Origin: Myxococcales bacterium
Lineage (GTDB): Bacteria; Myxococcota; Polyangia; Polyangiales; Polyangiaceae
DNA: 9,422 bases
Assembly (NCBI GenBank): GCA_020430865.1
Contig: JAGQIY010000491.1
Span: forward strand, 1-9,422
Reading direction: 5' to 3'
The notes under the pieces were generated by a model that was given only the letters and a program-made list of their open reading frames with translations, did not search any database and was not told the DNA's origin. Of the stretch, positions 5,886 through 9,422 are shown piece after piece. Every line of letters starts with the position of its first letter. The first letter of the stretch is position 1. Position numbers and translations under genes: made by a program.

Positions 5886-6935
5886 CTAGAACAGGCCGCT
5901 GACGCCGATGGCGCCGCTCTGGCCGTCGCTGTGCGCCCAGAAGCCCAGCGGGCGAGCTCTCGCCGTGTCATGCTGCTCGGGCCATAATAGCCATGTGGCA
6001 ATCAATGCGACGGCACCGACGCCAGCGGTGACGAAGCCGACGGTGGCGATATCACGGGCGTCGAACTCCTGGTTCCTGAAGTCGGCGAGCTGTGCGCAGG
6101 ACGACTGCACGCTGGCCTGTGTGCTGCTGCACTGACGCTCGGGGTCCTTGGCGTTGATGTCGGCCAGGGCCTCGTCGGCCTCGTCCCCGGCCTTGTTCGC
6201 CTGCAGGGTGAAGCCAATGCCGAGGCCGAGGCCGGCCAGCGTGATCACTCCTTCACCGAGCAGCACGGGCAGCTTCAGCGAGCCCGCCTCCGCAGAGGCC
6301 GGCGCCGCCTCCGCGGGGGGCGCGCTCGGAGCCTGCGCGCTGGGCGCGATCTCTGGCTTCTCTTCCGGCTGCGCTTCGAGCTCCAGGCGCTGCGTTGCCT
6401 GGGCCTTGACCACGACTTCGTGGCGTTGCTCTCGCCCGTCACGAACCGCCCTCACCTTGTGCAGACCAGGGTCGACGACGATCCCTCGACCTGGCTCTAC
6501 CTCGTTTCCGTCCAGAAACACCTGGTAGCTCGCCGAGTCGGGGACGACGATCACCAGCTCGCCGACCAGGGCCTGTACGCGCTCGATGGCGGGGCCCAGG
6601 AACTGCGAGACGTCGGCGGCCTGCTGACCCTCGTCGAGGAGCTGCTTGGCGCGCTGGTAGTTCCTGAGGGCTGCGGCATAGTGCCCGAGCTGTTCCTGGG
6701 AGTAGGCCAGGTGATAGCGGAGGCCGGGCGTCTCCTTGATCGCGAGGGCGGCGCGTAGCTCCGCGGAGGCGCCCTCCCAGTTCTTTGCGTCCTCGAGCTG
6801 TCGGGCCGCCTTGAAGTGCTTGCGAGCCATCGCGACCTCGCTCGCGCTCTGGGCGGATGACGGCGTCGCCGTGAGGAAGCAGACGGCTGCCAGAAGACTC
6901 GACGTCTGACGGAGACGGTGGGAAAGGGGCTTCAC
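5886..6935 (-). CDS. Exported TPR-like/PEGA-type protein with two C-terminal helices (protein D)
   Basis: The product has 349 residues and a GTG start; no strong Shine-Dalgarno precedes it. Residues 1-28 are a signal peptide with a SSA cleavage site. Residues about 33-100 are helical TPR-like repeats (ARKHFKAARQLEDAKNWEGA, then LRYHLAYSQEQLGHYAAALR). Residues about 125-188 resemble a PEGA-type domain (LVIVVPDSASYQVFLDGNEV, then VDPGLHKVRAV). A Pro/Ala/Glu linker follows (189-220). Two hydrophobic helices (about 223-244 and 297-318) enclose a loop with Cys269 and Cys280, and LLWPEQ follows the second helix. The protein ends AIGVSGLF. It shares every module in the same order with protein C, including LWP after helix two and a terminal Phe. 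It lies 77 bases after the aldehyde dehydrogenase, and a terminator follows it, so it probably ends its transcription unit. It likely acts in the periplasm or envelope; partner unknown. Confidence 0.85.
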   Translation of the reverse strand: MKPLSHRLRQTSSLLAAVCFLTATPSSAQSASEVAMARKHFKAARQLEDAKNWEGASAELRAALAIKETPGLRYHLAYSQEQLGHYAAALRNYQRAKQLLDEGQQAADVSQFLGPAIERVQALVGELVIVVPDSASYQVFLDGNEVEPGRGIVVDPGLHKVRAVRDGREQRHEVVVKAQATQRLELEAQPEEKPEIAPSAQAPSAPPAEAAPASAEAGSLKLPVLLGEGVITLAGLGLGIGFTLQANKAGDEADEALADINAKDPERQCSSTQASVQSSCAQLADFRNQEFDARDIATVGFVTAGVGAVALIATWLLWPEQHDTARARPLGFWAHSDGQSGAIGVSGLF

Positions 6936-6984
6936 GCTGGTCCGAGTATCACCGACTTCGCGCGAGGTGCAAACCCGGACGCAT

Positions 6985-7000
6985 GCGACCTCGGGGTCGC
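6985..7000 (-). other. Stop-proximal hairpin after aldehyde dehydrogenase
   Basis: GCGACC and GGTCGC (6 bp, perfect) enclose a 4-base loop, 12 bases past the stop of the aldehyde dehydrogenase and 49 bases before the GTG of gene D. There is no T-run on the minus strand, so termination is doubtful. It could partly separate the two genes or stabilise the 3' end. Confidence 0.3.
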
Positions 7001-7012
7001 GCCAACGAAGGC

Positions 7013-8560
7013 TCAGCCCTGGGCGAGTCCGCGGATCGCCTTGATGCGCTTGCCTAGCAGCCCCGCGAGCTTGAACAGCGCGCCGAAGCTGCCCTGGTTT
7101 CGCAGGACGAGCGCCTGACTCATCGTCTCGAGGTCCTCGTTCGCCGGGAACCAGAATGGGTCAGGCTTGCTGGAGCTATCGATCAGTACCGTGCGCGGGC
7201 GCACGAAGGAGTGGTAAGCGTGGCGGCTGGCGGCGATGCCCGTGCCGGTCTCCTTCACGCCGGTCCAAGGAGTTTCCGGGAGGATCCCCGTGAACGAGTG
7301 ATTGTTGACCAACGCCACCCCGACTTCCAGGCGCCGGGCCAGGGCCTCGCCCCGAGCGATGTCTCGAGTCCAGATCGAGCCGTTGAGCCCGTACTTGCTG
7401 TCGTTGGCTTGCTGCACCGCCTCCGCGGCGTCCTTGACGCGGATCACCGCCACCACGGGGCCGAACGTCTCTTCGCTCACCACCAGCATGTCGGCGCTGC
7501 AATGGTCGAGGACCGTCGGACGATAGCCGTAACCCTGGCCAGTCGCTTCGCCCCCTGCGACGACCGTGGCGCCCTTGGCTCTGGCGTCGGCGACGTGGCG
7601 CTCGACGATCGCGAGCTGACCTGCGTTCTGCAGTGGTCCGAGATCCGTGGGGCCTTCTCCCGGCGCGACGCGCAGCTTGTCCGCGATGGCGCCGAGGCGC
7701 CTCACGAACTCGTCCGCCACGGCTTCCTCCACGTACACCCGCTCGATGCCAGCGCAGTTCTGCCCGGCGTTGTGCATCGACCACTGAGCAATCCCCACGG
7801 AAGTACGCTCGAGGTCACAGTCGGCGAGCACGATGGCGGCGTCCTTGCCACCGAGCTCGAGGCTCGCGGGGATCAGCCGCTCGGCTGCTGCGAGCGCGAC
7901 CTTTCGCCCAGTTGGCACCGAGCCGGTGAAGACGATGCTGTCCACGCCTTCGTCGATCAGGCCCTGCCCAACGTCGCCGCGACCCTGCACCAGGCCGACC
8001 AGGCCCTCGGGCAAGACGGCGGCGCACTGCTCCTGTAGCCAGGCTCCCGAGCGCGGTGTGTGCTCCGACGGCTTCATCACCACGCCGTTGCCAGCCAGCA
8101 GCGCGGGCCAGAGCGACTTGTAGAAGTTCGAGATGGGGTAGTTCCAGGGCGCGATGATCCCAATGACGCCGCGCGGAACCGACTCGACCACCACGCGCTT
8201 CCCCGGGAAATCCAGCGAAGAAAGCTTGATGCGCTCCGGGGCGAGCGCCACCTTCGCGGCGCGGATCGCGCCCTTGACGTAGTCACCCGTGCTGGCGATC
8301 TCCGTCATCCGGCACTCGGTCTTGCCTCGTCCGGTCTCGTCGCTCAGCACCTGACAGCCGGCTTCCTGGTGCTCCAGGATGCGCCTGCCAACCTGCTTCA
8401 GCAGCTCGGCGCGCGTCGCCAGACCGAGCTGGCTCCACTCCACCTGAGCTTTACGGGCGGAAATGATGGCTTGGCGCACGTCGTCGCGGCTCGAGGCCTC
8501 GACCAAGGGCAGCTCACGGCCATCCGCGGGGCAAACGGAACCTGGACTCGGGTTCTGCAT
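7013..8560 (-). CDS. NAD(P)-dependent aldehyde dehydrogenase family protein
   Basis: It oxidises an aldehyde to the acid using NAD(P)+, in the cytoplasm or at a membrane face. Numbering from the ATG at 8558-8560 (515 residues): PWNYP 138-142, Lys163 in MKPSEHTP (cofactor binding), FTGS 211-214, general-base Glu235 in LELGGKD, catalytic Cys269 in GQNCAGIERVYV, and EETFGP 363-368. All landmark residues are present, so it should be active. The C-terminus carries an extra stretch (about 458-515, with PFWFP and a Lys/Arg-Leu-rich helix) that recalls the diapolycopene-dialdehyde/ALDH22-like branch, from memory. The substrate cannot be named. The frame extends to an ATG at 8656, but those 32 extra residues look non-native, so 8560 is preferred; AGAAGA 4 bases upstream is a weak Shine-Dalgarno, and GTG at 8575 is an alternative. 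It shares a promoter region with the divergent lipoprotein gene. No pathway neighbour is visible. Confidence 0.95.
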   Translation of the reverse strand: MQNPSPGSVCPADGRELPLVEASSRDDVRQAIISARKAQVEWSQLGLATRAELLKQVGRRILEHQEAGCQVLSDETGRGKTECRMTEIASTGDYVKGAIRAAKVALAPERIKLSSLDFPGKRVVVESVPRGVIGIIAPWNYPISNFYKSLWPALLAGNGVVMKPSEHTPRSGAWLQEQCAAVLPEGLVGLVQGRGDVGQGLIDEGVDSIVFTGSVPTGRKVALAAAERLIPASLELGGKDAAIVLADCDLERTSVGIAQWSMHNAGQNCAGIERVYVEEAVADEFVRRLGAIADKLRVAPGEGPTDLGPLQNAGQLAIVERHVADARAKGATVVAGGEATGQGYGYRPTVLDHCSADMLVVSEETFGPVVAVIRVKDAAEAVQQANDSKYGLNGSIWTRDIARGEALARRLEVGVALVNNHSFTGILPETPWTGVKETGTGIAASRHAYHSFVRPRTVLIDSSSKPDPFWFPANEDLETMSQALVLRNQGSFGALFKLAGLLGKRIKAIRGLAQG

Positions 8561-8631
8561 GGCGTCTTCTATCACGCACGACTGCGCGCGGAGGAGCGTT
8601 GAAGTGCCGGAGCTGCAACAAGCGTTCAGTG

Positions 8632-8647
8632 TTCGCGGAGCCGCGAA
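8632..8647. promoter_or_regulatory. Palindrome in divergent promoter region, candidate operator
   Basis: TTCGCGG and CCGCGAA are perfect 7-base complements around AG. The site lies 71 bases upstream of the aldehyde dehydrogenase ATG and 78 bases before the divergent lipoprotein ATG. The symmetry is seen directly. A role as a dimeric-regulator site for both genes is inference. Confidence 0.4.
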
Positions 8648-8654
8648 GCTGGCC

Positions 8655-8677
8655 ATCCGGAACGCGAGTCACCGGAT
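8655..8677. repeat. Second inverted repeat in divergent promoter region
   Basis: ATCCGG (8655-8660) and CCGGAT (8672-8677) are perfect 6-base complements separated by 11 bases, just beyond the preceding palindrome. The arm spacing suits a dimeric regulator site, but short GC-rich arms can arise by chance. Confidence 0.3.
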
Positions 8678-8725
8678 CAGGTAGGAAAAGCGGCCAAACG
8701 TAGCGTGGCTGGTATCTTTGGCGCC

Positions 8726-9422
8726 ATGGCCCGCCTCAGCCTCCCCTTGCGTAGTCCTTGCTCTGCCCTGTTCGGGCTGCTCACCGTGTTCTGGATCAAC
8801 GGATGCGGGTCGCGCACGCCGCTCGGCTTCGACGACGACGGCACGTCTGGTGCCGCGGGGAGCGCTGGAGCGTTTGGGGGCGACGCGGGCGCGGGGGCCG
8901 AGGGCGGGTTCGGCGGCAATGGAGCAGCCGGCGCAGGCGCCGAGGGCGGCTTTGGGGGGAATGGCGCCGCGGGCGCGGGGGCCGAGGGCGGCTTCGGTGG
9001 CAACGGCGCGGCTGGTGCAGGCGCGCAAGGCGGGTTTGGGGGGAATGGCGCCGCGGGCCAGGGTGGCTTCGGCGGTGCGAGCTGTTCGCCTCCCGACTGC
9101 GGCACTTGCCCCGACTGCTGGTCGCTGTGTCTCTGCAGCGGTTCCGAGCCGGACTTCTGCGCGAAGGTGTGTGACGGCACCGGCGGTCAGGGCGGCTTCG
9201 GCGGTCAAGGCGGCTTCGGCGGTCAGGGCGGCTTCGGCGGTCAGGGCGGCTTCGGCGGCAGCGTCGGTGGTTCGGGCGGTAGCACCGTCGTCTGCGGTGG
9301 TCAGGCCTGTTCGCCGGTCAACGTGCTCGGTGCGATCACGCTGCCTGCTTGCTGTGCGGGCTCGACCGGGGCTGCGTGCGGCGTCGACACCTCGGTGCTT
9401 CCCAGCATCAGCGGGATCCCCG
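8726..9422 (+). CDS. Repeat-rich Gly/Cys lipoprotein, 3' end outside window
   Basis: The frame is open from the ATG at 8726 to the window edge (232 codons seen). Residues 1-27 form a signal peptide with lipobox INGC, so Cys27 is the probable lipidation site. Residues 55-110 are four 14-residue GAG(A)E/Q-GGFGGNGAA repeats. Residues 120-149 hold a dense 8-Cys cluster (CSPPDCGTCPDCWSLCLCSG, then DFCAKVC). Residues 154-177 are four GQGGFG copies. A further segment with VVCGGQAC, PACC and ACGVD follows, a style I associate with secreted myxobacterial proteins of unknown function. The Gly-rich parts are probably a flexible spacer that lifts the cysteine-rich parts off the membrane. No Shine-Dalgarno is obvious. 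It is divergent from the aldehyde dehydrogenase, 165 bases away. It shares the Gly-linker and Cys-domain plan with A and B but not their repeats. Function unknown. Confidence 0.8.
   Translation, partial: MARLSLPLRSPCSALFGLLTVFWINGCGSRTPLGFDDDGTSGAAGSAGAFGGDAGAGAEGGFGGNGAAGAGAEGGFGGNGAAGAGAEGGFGGNGAAGAGAQGGFGGNGAAGQGGFGGASCSPPDCGTCPDCWSLCLCSGSEPDFCAKVCDGTGGQGGFGGQGGFGGQGGFGGQGGFGGSVGGSGGSTVVCGGQACSPVNVLGAITLPACCAGSTGAACGVDTSVLPSISGIP
8888..9055 (+). repeat. Four tandem 42-base in-frame repeats
   Basis: Units at 8888-8929, 8930-8971, 8972-9013 and 9014-9055 each encode GAGAEGGFGGNGAA (Glu becomes Gln in the last). Third-position bases differ between copies while the protein is nearly unchanged, which suggests an old array under selection or repeated partial exchange. 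Confidence 0.9.
9185..9256 (+). repeat. Four tandem 18-base in-frame repeats
   Basis: Four head-to-tail copies of GGTCAGGGCGGCTTCGGC (9185-9202, 9203-9220, 9221-9238, 9239-9256), with only one base change (copy two has CAA for CAG), encode GQGGFG each. The near-identity points to a recent expansion, unlike the diverged 42-base array nearby. Confidence 0.95.

Noticed and set aside
8561..8656. Longer aldehyde dehydrogenase beginning at ATG 8656
   Set aside because: The extra 32 residues (Cys/Ser-rich, no family similarity recognised) precede the usual family start, there is no Shine-Dalgarno, and the extension runs through a palindrome better explained as regulatory.
8677..9208. Pro/Ala-rich minus-strand open frames opposite the plus-strand lipoprotein
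   Set aside because: The PP/APA repeats mirror the Gly-rich arrays. The plus frame has a signal peptide, lipobox and ordered cysteine cluster.

Overview
The window is GC-rich, densely coded DNA that looks like a myxobacterium (Myxococcota, probably the Polyangiales/Sorangium side). The grounds are the Myxococcus-type cysteine-rich repeats, lipoproteins with long Gly/Ser/Ala linkers, exported proteins that look like TPR plus PEGA, a Pro-rich-tailed Hanks-type kinase, and frequent GTG starts. The assignment is inferred from gene content; no marker gene is present.

Layout: six of the seven genes lie on the minus strand. Read from right to left (their direction of transcription) they are: an aldehyde dehydrogenase (8560-7013); an exported PEGA-type two-helix protein, called D here (6935-5886), followed by a good intrinsic terminator at 5840-5863; a 347-base gap; two tandem paralogous cysteine-rich lipoproteins, A (5538-4228) and B (4146-2809); a second PEGA-type two-helix protein, C (2711-1587), a paralogue of D; and a Ser/Thr protein kinase (1547 to beyond base 1, so its C-terminus is missing). 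The seventh gene is divergent, on the plus strand: a repeat-rich Gly/Cys lipoprotein (8726 to beyond 9422).

The four genes A, B, C and kinase share one strand with gaps of 81, 97 and 39 bases, and may form one transcription unit that starts in the gap after D's terminator. Read together they suggest a cell-envelope module: two disulfide-rich, acidic (possibly metal-binding) lipoproteins, a periplasmic PEGA-type protein with two helices, and a cytoplasmic kinase that could relay a signal. That link is inferred from gene order only.

The most distinctive signals are an inverted repeat that would bury the ribosome binding site of lipoprotein B, the exact register of 33 cysteines between A and B despite divergent linkers and tails, loss of the canonical metal-motif acids in A only, paired-cysteine loops in C and D, and two palindromic arrangements in the divergent promoter region. 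No CRISPR array, tRNA, rRNA, transposase or phage gene was seen.
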